Positions 24,147-34,137 are shown, counted from the first letter of the stretch. The stretch is DNA of 64,000 nt from Roseiarcus sp036513315 (GCA_036513315.1 DATBZF010000046.1:1-64000); one strand, 5' to 3'. Numbers and translations are program-made. The notes: a model not told the origin generated them from the sequence alone.

Positions 24147-26291
24147 TTACTCCGCGTGGCTGGCTTCTTCGCTCGCCTGCTGCTTTTCGAGATCGGCGCC
24201 TGTCTGCTGGTCGACGACGCGCATCGACAGGCGCACCTTGCCGCGATCGTCGAAGCCGAGCAGCTTCACCTTGACCTTGTCGCCTTCCTTGACGACATCG
24301 GTCGTCTTGGCGACGCGGCCCTTCGACAATTGCGAGATATGGACGAGACCGTCCTTGGAGCCGAAGAAATTGACGAAGGCGCCGAAATCGACCGTCTTGA
24401 CCACCGTGCCGTCATAAATCATGCCGACCTCCGGATCAGAGGCGATCGACTTGATCCAATTGACGGCGGCCTTGATCTTGGCGCCGTCGGCCGAAGCGAT
24501 CTTGACCGTGCCGTCATCCTCAATGTTGATCTTGGCGCCGGTCTTCTCGACGATTTCGCGGATGACCTTACCGCCGGTGCCGATGACTTCGCGGATCTTG
24601 TCGGTCGGGATTTTCATCGTCTCGATGCGCGGCGCAAATTCGCCAAGCTCGGCGCGCGCCCCTGTCAACGCCTTGCTCATTTCGCCGAGGATATGCAGGC
24701 GGCCGTCCTTCGCCTGGCCGAGGGCGACCTTCATGATCTCCTCGGTGATGCCGGCGATCTTGATGTCCATCTGCAGGGAGGTGACGCCCTCGGTCGTGCC
24801 GGCGACTTTGAAATCCATGTCGCCCAGATGATCTTCGTCGCCCAGAATATCGGAGAGAACGGCGAAGCGCTTATCTTCGAGGATGAGGCCCATTGCGATG
24901 CCCGCAGTGGGCCTCTTCAACGGAACGCCCGCATCCATGAGAGCGAGCGAGGAGCCGCAGACAGTCGCCATCGAGGACGAACCGTTCGACTCGGTGATCT
25001 CCGAAACGATGCGGATCGTATAGGGGAACTCCGCCGCGGTCGGCAACATCGGGCGGATCGCGCGCCAGGCGAGCTTGCCATGTCCGATTTCGCGCCGGCC
25101 GGGAGCGGCCATGCGGCCGGTCTCGCCGACTGAATAAGGCGGGAAATTGTAATGGAGCATGAAGCGCTCCTTATAGGTTCCCTCCAGGCTGTCGATGAAT
25201 TGCTCGTCTTCGCCGGTGCCGAGCGTCGCCACGACCAGAGCCTGTGTCTCGCCGCGGGTGAACAAAGCCGAACCATGGGTGCGGGGCAGCACGCCAACCT
25301 GCGCCAAAATGGGACGCACCGTCGTCAGGTCGCGCCCATCGATACGGCGCTTGTCGTCGAGGATGTTCCAGCGCACGACTTTGGCCTGGGCGTCATGGAA
25401 GGCCTCGCCGACCTGCTCCTTGGTGAATTTCGCTTCGCCGCCCTCGGGGACGAGCGAGGAGAAAACCTTCGCCTTGACGGCGTCGACGGCGGCGTAACGC
25501 TGCTGCTTCTCGGTGATCGCATAGGCTTTGCGCAAGTCCGCCTCGCCGATCTCCAGCACCGCCTTCTCGACCGCCGATTTGTCGACGCTTGCGAGTTCGC
25601 GCGGCTCCTTGGCGGCGCGCTCGGCCAGACGGATGATCGCGTCGATCACCGGCTGGAACGCCTTATGGCCTGCCATGACCGCGCCAAGCATGATCTCCTC
25701 GGAAAGCTCTTTGGCCTCCGATTCGACCATCAGCACCGCTTCACCGGTGCCGGCGACGACGAGGTCGAGCTCGGAATCCTTCAATTCGTCGATGGTCGGA
25801 TTGACCTTGATCTCGCCCTTGATATAGCCGACGCGGGCCGCGCCGATCGGGCCCATGAAAGGCACGCCCGACAGCGTCAAGGCGGCGGAGGAGGCGATCA
25901 GCGCGAGAATGTCGGGATCGGTCTCGAGGTCATGGCTGAGCACGGTGACGATGATCTGCGTTTCGCAGCGAAAACCTTCCGGGAACAGCGGACGGATCGG
26001 GCGATCGATCAGGCGGGAGGTCAGCGTCTCCTTGTCGGAAAGGCGTCCCTCGCGCTTAAGAAAGCCGCCGGGGATGCGCCCCGCCGCAAACGCCTTTTCC
26101 TGATAATGGACGGTCAGGGGAAAAAAATCGATCCCGGGCTTGGCCGCTTTGGCTGCGACCACCGTCGCCAGCACCGTCGTCTCGCCCCAGCTCGCGAATA
26201 CCGCGCCATCGGCCTGGCGGGCGATGCGCCCGGTCTCCAATACGAGGTCGCGGCCGCACCAATTGAGTTCTTCACGTTGAATATCGAACAT
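24147..26291 (-). CDS. pnp: Polynucleotide phosphorylase
   Basis: 714 residues: two RNase PH domains (GGFLKREGRLSDKETLTSRLIDRPIRPLFP in the first; the phosphate-binding ESNGSSSMATVCGSSLALMD in the second, about residues 430-450), an all-helical linker, a KH domain with IGTGGKVIREI near 560, and a C-terminal S1 domain (GMIYDGTVVKTVDFGAFVNFF). It degrades RNA 3' to 5' phosphorolytically and joins the degradosome. Last gene of the rimP-to-pnp cluster; 249 bp from rpsO, a gap that in bacteria often carries an RNase III-cleaved autoregulatory leader. Confidence 0.98.
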   Translation of the reverse strand: MFDIQREELNWCGRDLVLETGRIARQADGAVFASWGETTVLATVVAAKAAKPGIDFFPLTVHYQEKAFAAGRIPGGFLKREGRLSDKETLTSRLIDRPIRPLFPEGFRCETQIIVTVLSHDLETDPDILALIASSAALTLSGVPFMGPIGAARVGYIKGEIKVNPTIDELKDSELDLVVAGTGEAVLMVESEAKELSEEIMLGAVMAGHKAFQPVIDAIIRLAERAAKEPRELASVDKSAVEKAVLEIGEADLRKAYAITEKQQRYAAVDAVKAKVFSSLVPEGGEAKFTKEQVGEAFHDAQAKVVRWNILDDKRRIDGRDLTTVRPILAQVGVLPRTHGSALFTRGETQALVVATLGTGEDEQFIDSLEGTYKERFMLHYNFPPYSVGETGRMAAPGRREIGHGKLAWRAIRPMLPTAAEFPYTIRIVSEITESNGSSSMATVCGSSLALMDAGVPLKRPTAGIAMGLILEDKRFAVLSDILGDEDHLGDMDFKVAGTTEGVTSLQMDIKIAGITEEIMKVALGQAKDGRLHILGEMSKALTGARAELGEFAPRIETMKIPTDKIREVIGTGGKVIREIVEKTGAKINIEDDGTVKIASADGAKIKAAVNWIKSIASDPEVGMIYDGTVVKTVDFGAFVNFFGSKDGLVHISQLSKGRVAKTTDVVKEGDKVKVKLLGFDDRGKVRLSMRVVDQQTGADLEKQQASEEASHAE

Positions 26292-26540
26292 CTCTCATCA
26301 TCTTTCTCAAGATGGTGAAAGCTTCTCGGCCAAGTGGACTTCCATCAGCAAAGTTTTTTGCCATCATATGGTTTCGCCATGAGGTCGGTCATGGGCAAGA
26401 CGGCGAGAGGCTGGCCGCAACCGGCTTTTGACGGGCGTCCAGCGTCCGGCGATCCTGCCATGACGCGCAGCTTTCACCTATAATCGCGACAGCGGCCCCA
26501 TGCCGCCGTCGTCGTCTTTCGATCAGGCTTTCGGCCTGGA

Positions 26541-26810
26541 TCAGCGGCGAATCCCGAGGCGCTCGATGAGCGACTTGTAACGGGCTTCGTCATCCTTCTT
26601 CACGTAATCGAGGAGCGTGCGCCGCTGCGAGACCATTTTCAGGAGGCCTCTGCGCGAATGATTGTCCTTGACGTGGGTTTTGAAATGGCCGGTCAGATTG
26701 GCGATGCGTTCCGTCAGGATCGCCACCTGCACTTCGGGCGAACCCGTGTCGCCGGCCTTCAACGCATATTCCTTCACGAGCGCAGCCTTGCGCTCAACGC
26801 TAATCGACAT
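26541..26810 (-). CDS. rpsO: 30S ribosomal protein S15
   Basis: 89 residues, the standard length, with TGSPEVQVAILTERI, HFKTHVKDNHSRRGLLKMV and QRRTLLDYVKK. S15 binds 16S rRNA early in 30S assembly. A hairpin (GATCCAGGC, loop, GCCTGATC on the minus strand) lies at the stop codon with no T-run, so read-through into pnp is expected. Confidence 0.98.
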   Translation of the reverse strand: MSISVERKAALVKEYALKAGDTGSPEVQVAILTERIANLTGHFKTHVKDNHSRRGLLKMVSQRRTLLDYVKKDDEARYKSLIERLGIRR

Positions 26811-27021
26811 CGGTTAGTCCTTTCGTTGCAAGGCGCGGCCCGTCCCGTGACGGCGCGTCTCTTTCGGGTTGGCCGAGCCGGGATGTCGTCCAGGTCGGTC
26901 AGATCAAGCGCAGGCTCAAGACGCCCAAGCTGCGCGGCTTATACAGGTTTTGTGACGCTGCGCCATAGATTTATGCGGGCGGGATCGGGGAAAGGAGCCG
27001 AGATGGCGCCGATGGACAGGC

Positions 27022-27978
27022 TTAGCCCGCCAAATTGAACACCCGCGTCGACACAAAATAGCCGGCTTCAACGACGCCAAAGGCGATCGGCGCGCCGAAA
27101 CAGGAGGCATAGGCGGGCCCCTCGCCCGGCGCGCGGCCGCCGCGCAGCAGCAGCTTTTGCCCGCGGCGCAGTATAGCGGCGCCGTCGCGGTCGACGGGGA
27201 TGCAGGTCAATTCAGCAAGACCCGCCTCCAGGGGCGCCATCGCCGATGGCGCGCAACCCGGCCCTTCGCGCAGAGCCTCCAAAGTGACGGATCGTTCGCT
27301 TAGGAATGGCCCGACGCGCGTGCGGCGCAAAAGCACGACATGGCCGTAGCATCCCAGAAGGCGACCCAGATCGCGCGCGATCGCACGGACATAAGTGCCC
27401 TTGCCGCATTCGGCTTCGAAAATCGCCGCATCCGGTTCGCTGGAGACGAGCTCCAGGCGATGAACGACGATTTCGCGCGGCTCCATCACGACATCGGCGC
27501 CGTCGCGCGCCAGATCGTAAGCGCGCTCGCCGCCGATTTTGATCGCCGAATAGATCGGCGGGACCTGGCTGATGATTCCTATGAAGCGAGGCAGCAGAGC
27601 GAGGATCGCTTGGCGGTCGGGACGCAGGCCGGAGGTCGCGATAGCGCGGCCTTCGGCGTCGTCGGTGTCGGTCTCTTCGCCCCATTTGACGCCGAAGCGA
27701 TAGACTTTGACGCCGTCCTGTACGATCGAAACCGTTTTGGTGGCCTCGCCGAAGGCGATCGGCAGGACGCCCGAGGCGAGCGGGTCGAGCGTGCCCGCAT
27801 GGCCGGCCTTTTTGGCGTTGAACAGATATTTCAATTGCGCGACCGCCTGCGTCGAGGTGAGCCCGACCGGCTTGTCGAGGCACACCCAACCATTGACCTC
27901 GACGCGCGTCGAGCGGCGCTGTTCGCGCTTCTCGGGCTTCGGCTTCAGGGGCGGCTCTTCGGTCATGGCCTCATTCAT
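27022..27978 (-). CDS. truB: tRNA pseudouridine(55) synthase TruB
   Basis: 318 residues with the catalytic motif GHAGTLDPLASG, Asp65 being the nucleophile, then GEATKTVSIVQDGVKVYRF and QVPPIYSAIKI. Converts U55 of tRNAs to pseudouridine. A Pro/Lys/Glu-rich tail of about 28 residues precedes the fold. Its ATG overlaps the rbfA stop by 4 nt. The 211-bp gap to rpsO has no gene. Confidence 0.97.
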   Translation of the reverse strand: MNEAMTEEPPLKPKPEKREQRRSTRVEVNGWVCLDKPVGLTSTQAVAQLKYLFNAKKAGHAGTLDPLASGVLPIAFGEATKTVSIVQDGVKVYRFGVKWGEETDTDDAEGRAIATSGLRPDRQAILALLPRFIGIISQVPPIYSAIKIGGERAYDLARDGADVVMEPREIVVHRLELVSSEPDAAIFEAECGKGTYVRAIARDLGRLLGCYGHVVLLRRTRVGPFLSERSVTLEALREGPGCAPSAMAPLEAGLAELTCIPVDRDGAAILRRGQKLLLRGGRAPGEGPAYASCFGAPIAFGVVEAGYFVSTRVFNLAG

Positions 27979-28385
27979 TTCAAATCCTCGTCGCCATGTT
28001 GCAGATCGCGAGCGACTTCCGGCGATTTCAACAACGCGTCGATCCGCGCCTGGGCGGCGAAACTTTCGTCGACGACGAAGCGCACTTCCGGCGCATATTT
28101 CAGATTGACGCGATGGGCGATCAACGCGCGCAGGGCTTTCTTGTTGCGGTCGAGCGCGCCAATGATCTTTTCGATATTCTTGCCGCCGAGCGGCATCACC
28201 GAAATGGTGGCGAGCTTCAGATCGGGCGACATTTTGACGGAAGGAATCGTCACCGTCTGCCTGGCGAGCGCCGGCTCCTCGATCTCGCCGCGGGCGAGGA
28301 TGTCGGCGACGGCATGGCGGACCAATTCGCCGACGCGCAGCAGGCGTTGCGAAGGTCCGGAATGTTTCTGGTCTGGGCGGGACAT
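27975..28385 (-). CDS. rbfA: 30S ribosome-binding factor RbfA
   Basis: 136 residues with the KH-like RbfA pattern: QRLLRVGELVRHAVADILARGEI, VKMSPDLKLATISVMPLGG and LNLKYAPEVRFVVDESF-type C-terminal strand (here VNLKYAPEVRFVVDESFA). It matures the 5' end of 16S rRNA and helps cold adaptation. Four-nt overlap with truB. It is separated from infB by a Uma2-type gene, which breaks the usual infB-rbfA adjacency. Confidence 0.96.
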   Translation of the reverse strand: MSRPDQKHSGPSQRLLRVGELVRHAVADILARGEIEEPALARQTVTIPSVKMSPDLKLATISVMPLGGKNIEKIIGALDRNKKALRALIAHRVNLKYAPEVRFVVDESFAAQARIDALLKSPEVARDLQHGDEDLK

Positions 28386-28472
28386 GAAGGAAAAGGCCTG
28401 AATGTTTTTGAATGTATCGCGAGGCGGCGCCGGCGCCGCGGGCTTAAATCCTTGCGCGACAAGAGCCGCCGG

Positions 28473-29039
28473 CTAAATCGACCCGAGCTTCAAGGAGAAT
28501 TCGGGCAGCGCGGCGAAGGTCAACGAATCCTCCGGTCCGCGCTCGACGATATGCGCCCAGGCGCCCCCCTTCGGGCCGGTATGGATAAACGTGCGGCGCT
28601 CCTTTGCGTCGATCACCCAGAACTCGCGCACATCGTGACGCGCATAGAGCTGCGCCTTCAGGCCGCGATCATAGGCGAGGCTGGTGAGCGCGACCTCGAT
28701 CGCCAGCACGATATCGGCGCCCTTGACCTTCTCAAGCTCGATTCCCCGGGGGTAGATGACGAGGTCAGGCTCGACGAAGGTGTTTTTCGACAGATACATC
28801 GTGCTTTCGACGCCAAGCCATAAATGGTCGGGCATGGCGCGAACGAGGCCAAAATTCAGGGTCGATTTGATCAACTCGTGGACATGCGTCTTCGCCTGCA
28901 TCGGCACGATTTCGCCTTCGATGAGCTCGAAATTCTCGTCGTCGGAAATAATGCCGGCTTCTTGCATGCGCAGAACCTCCTTCACCGTGAAGGAGCGGCG
29001 ATCGAAGCCTTCCGCGGCTCGCGTGACGCTTGCTCTCAT
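28473..29039 (-). CDS. Uma2 family (DUF820) putative restriction-endonuclease-fold protein
   Basis: 188 residues with the Uma2 pattern: FTVKEVLRMQEAGIISDDENFELIEGEIVPM, VHELIKSTLNFGL, FVEPDLVIYPRG and VLAIEVALTSLAYDRGLKAQLYARHDVREFWVIDA. The Glu/Asp/Glu positions match the PD-(D/E)xK-like metal site. Family members are abundant, scattered and uncharacterised. It lies on the same strand between infB (23 nt downstream) and rbfA (87 nt upstream of it in the operon order), so it is transcribed with essential translation genes. Composition is like its neighbours. Confidence 0.88.
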   Translation of the reverse strand: MRASVTRAAEGFDRRSFTVKEVLRMQEAGIISDDENFELIEGEIVPMQAKTHVHELIKSTLNFGLVRAMPDHLWLGVESTMYLSKNTFVEPDLVIYPRGIELEKVKGADIVLAIEVALTSLAYDRGLKAQLYARHDVREFWVIDAKERRTFIHTGPKGGAWAHIVERGPEDSLTFAALPEFSLKLGSI

Positions 29040-29062
29040 TGTCCTGACCTATCCTCGCGCAC

Positions 29063-31735
29063 TCACAGCGTGCGCCGGATCTCCTCGACATTATAGCATT
29101 CGATAATGTCGCCGATGCGCATGTCCTGGTAGTTCTCGAACGCCATGCCGCATTCCTGTCCGGCCTGCACCTGGGCGACTTCGTCCTTGAAGCGCTTCAG
29201 CGTCGACAGTTTGCCTTCATGCACGACGACATTGTCGCGGATCAGGCGCACATGCGCGCCGCGCTGGACATTGCCGTCGGTGACCCGGCAGCCCGCGACA
29301 TTGCCGACCTTCGAAATATTGAAGACTTCGAGGATCGTCGCATTGCCGAGCATTTCCTCGCGCAGGGTCGGCGCAAGCATGCCCGACATCGCCGCTTTCA
29401 CATCGTCGACGAGGTTGTAGATAATGTTGTAGTAGCGAATCTCGATGCCCTGGCGTTCGGCGAGGTCGCGCGCTTCCTTATGCGCGCGCACATTGAAGCC
29501 GATGATGACCGCCTTCGACGCCTCGGCGAGGGTCACGTCGGATTCGGTGACGCCGCCGACGCCCGAATGGACGACGCGCGCCCCGACCTCGTCGGTGCCC
29601 AGCTTGTCGAGGGCGGCGACAATCGCCTCGACGGAGCCCTGAACGTCGCCCTTGATGACGATCGGCATTTCCTTGCGGCCCGCCGTCTTCAGCTGGCTCA
29701 TCATGTCGGCGAGCGAAGTTCTGATCACGCCGCCGCGCGCGGCAAGCTTCTCGCGCTTCTGCCGATCGCGGTATTCGGCGATTTCACGCGCCCGCGCTTC
29801 GTTCTCGACGACCGCGAAACGATCGCCCGCTTCCGGCGCGCCGGAAAAGCCGAGGACTTCGACGGGAGTCGAGGGCAAAGCCGATTCGACATTGGCGCCG
29901 GCATCGTCGATGAGCGCGCGCACGCGCCCCCATTGCGAGCCCGCAACGATCAATTCGCCGACGCGCAACGTGCCGCGCTGGACGAGCACAGTGGCGACCG
30001 GGCCGCGGCCGCGATCCAGCCGCGCTTCGACGACCGTGCCCTCGGCGCTGCGGTCGGGATCGGCCGTCAGGTCAAGCAACTCGGCCTGCAGCGCGATCGC
30101 CTCGAGCAATTTGTCGAGATTGGTGTGCTTGGTCGCCGAAACCTCGACCGCCAGCGTGTCGCCGCCGAAAGACTCGACCTGAACGTCATGCTGCAGTAGT
30201 TCCTGGGAAACGCGATCGGGATTGGCGTCCGGCTTGTCGATTTTGTTGATGGCGACGATGATTGGGGCCTTGGCCGCCTTGGCGTGGCGGATCGCCTCGA
30301 TCGTCTGCGGCATGACGCCATCGTCGGCGGCGACGACCAGCACCACAATATCCGTGACTTTGGCGCCGCGCGCCCGCATGGCGGTGAACGCGGCGTGACC
30401 GGGCGTGTCGATGAAGGTGATCTTCTCGCCGCCTGGCGCGGTGACCTGGTAGGCGCCGATATGCTGCGTGATGCCGCCGGCTTCCCCGGCGACGACATTG
30501 GCTTTGCGGATCGCATCGAGCAGGGACGTTTTGCCGTGATCGACATGGCCCATGATGGTGACGATGGGCGCGCGCGGAGCCGGCGCGCCTTCCTCGTCCG
30601 GCCGGTCGAAAAGGCCTTCCTCGACATCCGACTCGGCGACGCGTTTGACCGTATGGCCCAGTTCCTCGGCGATCAATTGCGCGGTGTCGGCTTCGAGCAC
30701 ATCGGTGATCGTCGCCATCTGGCCCTGTTTCATCAGGAGCTTGATGACGTCGACCGCCCGCTCGGACATGCGGTTGGCGAGTTCCTGAATGGTGATCGTC
30801 TCCGGCAGTACGATTTCGCGCGAAAGCTTCTCTTTGGCCTCCTTGAGGCCATGCCCTTTGAGACGCTGGGTGCGGCGACGGAAGGCGGCGACGGAGCGCG
30901 TGCGCTCCTCCTCGCCCGCTGTCGCGCTGGTGACTGTCAAGCGGCCGCGGTTGCGCTGTTCGCCGCCGCGGGTGGGCCTTGGCGGCAGCACCACTTTCGC
31001 CGGCTGGGCCATGGCGCCGGGACGTCGGATCACGCGTCTCGATTCTTCTTCATCGGCGATCGGAGCGCGGGCGGTGGGCGGGGCGGCAGGGGTCGCCGTG
31101 GGCGAGGCGGCGGCGATCGTGGTCGGCTTTCGCGCCATCGTCACCGCAGGGGTCGCGGAAGGTTCGCCGCCGGCGAGACGCCGACGCGCCTCGTCCTCGG
31201 TCTTGCGTTTGAAATCGGCGTCCTGTGCGCGGCGTAGTTCTTCGTCGCGCTTGCGCGCCTCCGCGGCTTCGCGTTCGACGCGCTCGCGCGCCTCGCGCTC
31301 GGCGCGCAGCTTGGCTTCGGCTTCCTGCCGGCGGCGGTCCTCGTCTTCGCGCGCGCGCGCGCCGACGAGCGCCTTGGCTCGGGCCTCGCGCTGCTCTTCG
31401 GTCAATGTATGCAGGACGACGCCGGTCTTTGGCGGCGGCGTTGGCGTCAAGGCCGCCTTGGCGGTCGCCGCCTGACTGGTCGGGCCACGCGGCGCGACGG
31501 GCGCCACCGTCGGCGAGCGCAGGACGACGGGCGCGACAGGCGCGGCCTCGCGGGCGGGCGCCTCACCGGAGCCCGGGACGCGCCGCTTCACCACTTTTTC
31601 GACGACGACCGCTTTGCTTCTGCCATGAGAAAAGCTTTGGCGGACCACCCCCTGTTCGACCGGACGCTTCAAATGCAAGGTCTTCGAGGGGGCCGCGCCC
31701 AAAGTCTTTTCACCAGTATTGTTCGTATCGGTCAT
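29063..31735 (-). CDS. infB: Translation initiation factor IF-2
   Basis: 890 residues. A long basic/acidic Ala-rich N-terminal region with an RKREAE-like charged helix (about 100-190) and two IF-2N parts leads into the G domain, with IMGHVDHGKTSLLDAI near 390, DTPGH and NKIDKPD, then domains II-IV ending EECYNVEEIRRTL-like (here IGDIIECYNVEEIRRTL). It brings fMet-tRNA to the 30S subunit. The ATG at 31735 follows GGAAAG and overlaps the ylxR stop by 4 nt; a TTG 12 nt upstream is rejected. Confidence 0.98.
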   Translation of the reverse strand: MTDTNNTGEKTLGAAPSKTLHLKRPVEQGVVRQSFSHGRSKAVVVEKVVKRRVPGSGEAPAREAAPVAPVVLRSPTVAPVAPRGPTSQAATAKAALTPTPPPKTGVVLHTLTEEQREARAKALVGARAREDEDRRRQEAEAKLRAEREARERVEREAAEARKRDEELRRAQDADFKRKTEDEARRRLAGGEPSATPAVTMARKPTTIAAASPTATPAAPPTARAPIADEEESRRVIRRPGAMAQPAKVVLPPRPTRGGEQRNRGRLTVTSATAGEEERTRSVAAFRRRTQRLKGHGLKEAKEKLSREIVLPETITIQELANRMSERAVDVIKLLMKQGQMATITDVLEADTAQLIAEELGHTVKRVAESDVEEGLFDRPDEEGAPAPRAPIVTIMGHVDHGKTSLLDAIRKANVVAGEAGGITQHIGAYQVTAPGGEKITFIDTPGHAAFTAMRARGAKVTDIVVLVVAADDGVMPQTIEAIRHAKAAKAPIIVAINKIDKPDANPDRVSQELLQHDVQVESFGGDTLAVEVSATKHTNLDKLLEAIALQAELLDLTADPDRSAEGTVVEARLDRGRGPVATVLVQRGTLRVGELIVAGSQWGRVRALIDDAGANVESALPSTPVEVLGFSGAPEAGDRFAVVENEARAREIAEYRDRQKREKLAARGGVIRTSLADMMSQLKTAGRKEMPIVIKGDVQGSVEAIVAALDKLGTDEVGARVVHSGVGGVTESDVTLAEASKAVIIGFNVRAHKEARDLAERQGIEIRYYNIIYNLVDDVKAAMSGMLAPTLREEMLGNATILEVFNISKVGNVAGCRVTDGNVQRGAHVRLIRDNVVVHEGKLSTLKRFKDEVAQVQAGQECGMAFENYQDMRIGDIIECYNVEEIRRTL

Positions 31736-32451
31736 GCGTCTTTCCAAGTGCCCGGGCTCTGCCCATCTGTCGGTTCAGCTTCAACGGACGGCTCGCCGCC
31801 TTCATCCGTCATGGCCGCGATGGGCGGATTGCCCGCTCCGTTCGATCGATATTGGGCGAGGCGGCGAACCCTATATAGGAACGCCGCGCTCGCCTCGCCC
31901 GCGCCAAGCGCTGCATGTATCACATTTGTCCTCCCCAATGCCAAATCCAATTGGCTTGAAGAGAAGAGATTTATTCGCGCGAACCGGTCCTCGGCGGCTC
32001 CCAAGCGCGCGCGCGCGATCCGCTCCAGCTTGGCCGTTCCGTCCGCCGAGCCGTCCGATGCATGAATGAGGGCGAGAATGTCGCCCCCACGGATCGCCGT
32101 CTCGACTTTGGCGGCGCCCGTCACGATCAGGCCCGCCTTATTGACGATCGACAAAAACTGCAGCGCGTCCTGTTCGATCATCAGATCCAACCTGGCGGCC
32201 AAATCAGGCGGCGCTGCGGCCTTCGTCTTGAAGCCCCGCGAAAACGCCTGTTTGCGCACCGCCTCATCGACAGTCGCCGAACTCAGCCTTGTCCATACCC
32301 CTCGCCCAGGGAGCTTTCGGCGCAAATCGGGCACGACCTCCCCATTCGGCGATAGAGCAAAATGAATCATGTCTTCGGGCGGTCCTTTATCGCCCGTCAC
32401 CACGCATGTTCGCTCCGATCCGCGCTTGTCCGGCTTCGAGCGGGCGCCCAA
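31732..32451 (-). CDS. ylxR: YlxR (DUF448) RNA-binding protein with L7Ae-like C-terminal domain
   Basis: About 239 residues: the YlxR core RTCVVTGDKGPPEDMIHFALSPNGEVVPDLRRKLPGRGVW, then an L7Ae/L30e-like part (QFLSIVNKAGLIVTGAAKVETAI, GDILALIHASDGS) and an acidic tail. The frame opens inside nusA. A TTG at 32451 preceded by GGGAGGA at the right distance is the best start. It sits between nusA and infB as in most alphaproteobacteria; YlxR is linked to transcription/nucleoid regulation in other bacteria. Confidence 0.88.
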   Translation of the reverse strand: MGARSKPDKRGSERTCVVTGDKGPPEDMIHFALSPNGEVVPDLRRKLPGRGVWTRLSSATVDEAVRKQAFSRGFKTKAAAPPDLAARLDLMIEQDALQFLSIVNKAGLIVTGAAKVETAIRGGDILALIHASDGSADGTAKLERIARARLGAAEDRFARINLFSSSQLDLALGRTNVIHAALGAGEASAAFLYRVRRLAQYRSNGAGNPPIAAMTDEGGEPSVEAEPTDGQSPGTWKDA

Positions 32452-32480
32452 TCGGTCCTCCCATGCGTCCAACAGAGCGT

Positions 32481-34082
32481 CTATTCCGCCTCGCCGGCGG
32501 CGTCCGGCTCGGCTTCCAGCGGTTCCGGCGCCTCGATCCATCCCGCCCGGACGCGCGCGCTCATGATCATGGCGTCCGCCTGTTCGCGCGAAATATCGAA
32601 GCCGTCGAGGAACCCCGGGTGTTTCTTGGCCTCGCCTTCGCCGCGGTCGGTCCAGCCGACAAGGTCGTCGGTCGCGCAGCCGGCGAGATCCTCGACGGTT
32701 TTCACCTCATTTTCACCGAGTTTGACCAGCATCGGCGTCGTTACGCCCTCGATCGTTTTGAGATCATCGGCGACCCCCAATGCCTTACGCTTGTCGTCAA
32801 ATTCGGCCTCGATGCGGGCCAGATGCCCCTGCGCGCGCGCCTGGATTTCGGCGGCGGTGTCGGCGTCGAACCCTTCGATCCCGGCAAGTTCGGCAGGCTC
32901 GACGAAAGCCAGTTCTTCGACCGAGCGGAATCCCTCGGAAGCAAGCAATTGCGCAACGGTCTCGTCGACGTCGAGCGCGCCCATGAAGACATTGGTGCGC
33001 TCGACGAATTCCTTCTGCCGCCGCTCTGATTCTTCCGCTTCGGTCAGGATGTCGATGTCCCAGCCGGTCAATTGCGAGGCGAGGCGGACATTCTGCCCGC
33101 GCCGACCGATGGCGAGAGAGAGCTGATCGTCGGGCACGACCACTTCGATCCGGGTGGAATCCTCGTCGAGAACGACCTTCATCACTTCAGCTGGCTGCAA
33201 GGCATTGACGATGAATGTCGCAGCGTCGGCGGACCAGGGAATGATATCGATCTTCTCGCCCTGCAATTCATTGACCACCGCCTGGACGCGCGAACCGCGC
33301 ATGCCGACGCAGGCGCCGACCGGATCGATCGAGGAATCGTTGGAAATCACGGCGATTTTGGCGCGCGAACCAGGATCGCGGGCGACTGACTTGACCTCGA
33401 CGATGCCGTCGTAAATTTCCGGCACTTCCTGCGCGAACAGCTTCGCCGTGAATTGGGGATGGGTGCGCGACAGGAAAATCTGCGGCCCGCGCTGTTCGCG
33501 CCTGACGTCATAGACATAAGCGCGGATGCGGTCGCCCGGACGGAACATTTCGCGCGGGATCATCTCGTCGCGCCGGACCACCGCCTCTCCGGCCCCGCTG
33601 CCGCCGAGATCCACGACGACATTGCCATATTCGACGCGCTTGACGACGCCGTTGATGATTTCGCCGATTCGGTCCTTGTAGACGTCGTATTGCTTGTCGC
33701 GCTCGGCCTCGCGAATCTTCTGGACCAGCACCTGTTTGGACGACTGGGCCGGAATGCGCCCGAAATCGAAGGGCGGCAGCGATTCGGCGATCCAGTCGCC
33801 GATCTGGGCGGAGGGGTTCTTCTTCTGCGCATCCGCCAGGGCGATCTGCGTGGCGTCATTTTCGATCTGCTCCACGACCAGCAACAGTCGCGAGAAACGG
33901 ATTTCGCCGGTCTTCGGGTTGATGTCGGCGCGAACCTCGGTCTCCTGGCCATAGCGCGAACGCGCCGCCTTCTGCATCGCGTCCTCCATCGAGGCGAGCA
34001 CGATCGAACGGTCGATCGATTTTTCGCGAGCAACCGCATCGACGATCTGCAAAAGCTCAAGCCTGTTGGCGCTAACGGCCAT
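32481..34082 (-). CDS. nusA: Transcription termination/antitermination factor NusA
   Basis: 533 residues: N-terminal RNA polymerase-binding domain (LLQIVDAVAREKSIDRSIVLASMEDAMQKAAR), S1 domain (INGVVKRVEYGNVVVDLGG), two KH domains (DPVGACVGMRGSRVQAVVNEL and LAIGRRGQNVRLASQLTGW), and two C-terminal helix-hairpin-helix acidic repeats as in proteobacterial NusA. It controls pausing, termination and antitermination. 55 nt downstream of rimP. Confidence 0.98.
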   Translation of the reverse strand: MAVSANRLELLQIVDAVAREKSIDRSIVLASMEDAMQKAARSRYGQETEVRADINPKTGEIRFSRLLLVVEQIENDATQIALADAQKKNPSAQIGDWIAESLPPFDFGRIPAQSSKQVLVQKIREAERDKQYDVYKDRIGEIINGVVKRVEYGNVVVDLGGSGAGEAVVRRDEMIPREMFRPGDRIRAYVYDVRREQRGPQIFLSRTHPQFTAKLFAQEVPEIYDGIVEVKSVARDPGSRAKIAVISNDSSIDPVGACVGMRGSRVQAVVNELQGEKIDIIPWSADAATFIVNALQPAEVMKVVLDEDSTRIEVVVPDDQLSLAIGRRGQNVRLASQLTGWDIDILTEAEESERRQKEFVERTNVFMGALDVDETVAQLLASEGFRSVEELAFVEPAELAGIEGFDADTAAEIQARAQGHLARIEAEFDDKRKALGVADDLKTIEGVTTPMLVKLGENEVKTVEDLAGCATDDLVGWTDRGEGEAKKHPGFLDGFDISREQADAMIMSARVRAGWIEAPEPLEAEPDAAGEAE

Positions 34083-34137
34083 CTGAATTCTCCTTCATGG
34101 CGCTAAAGCGGCTTGTCGCCGCGTCCGCTCGTTCTGT

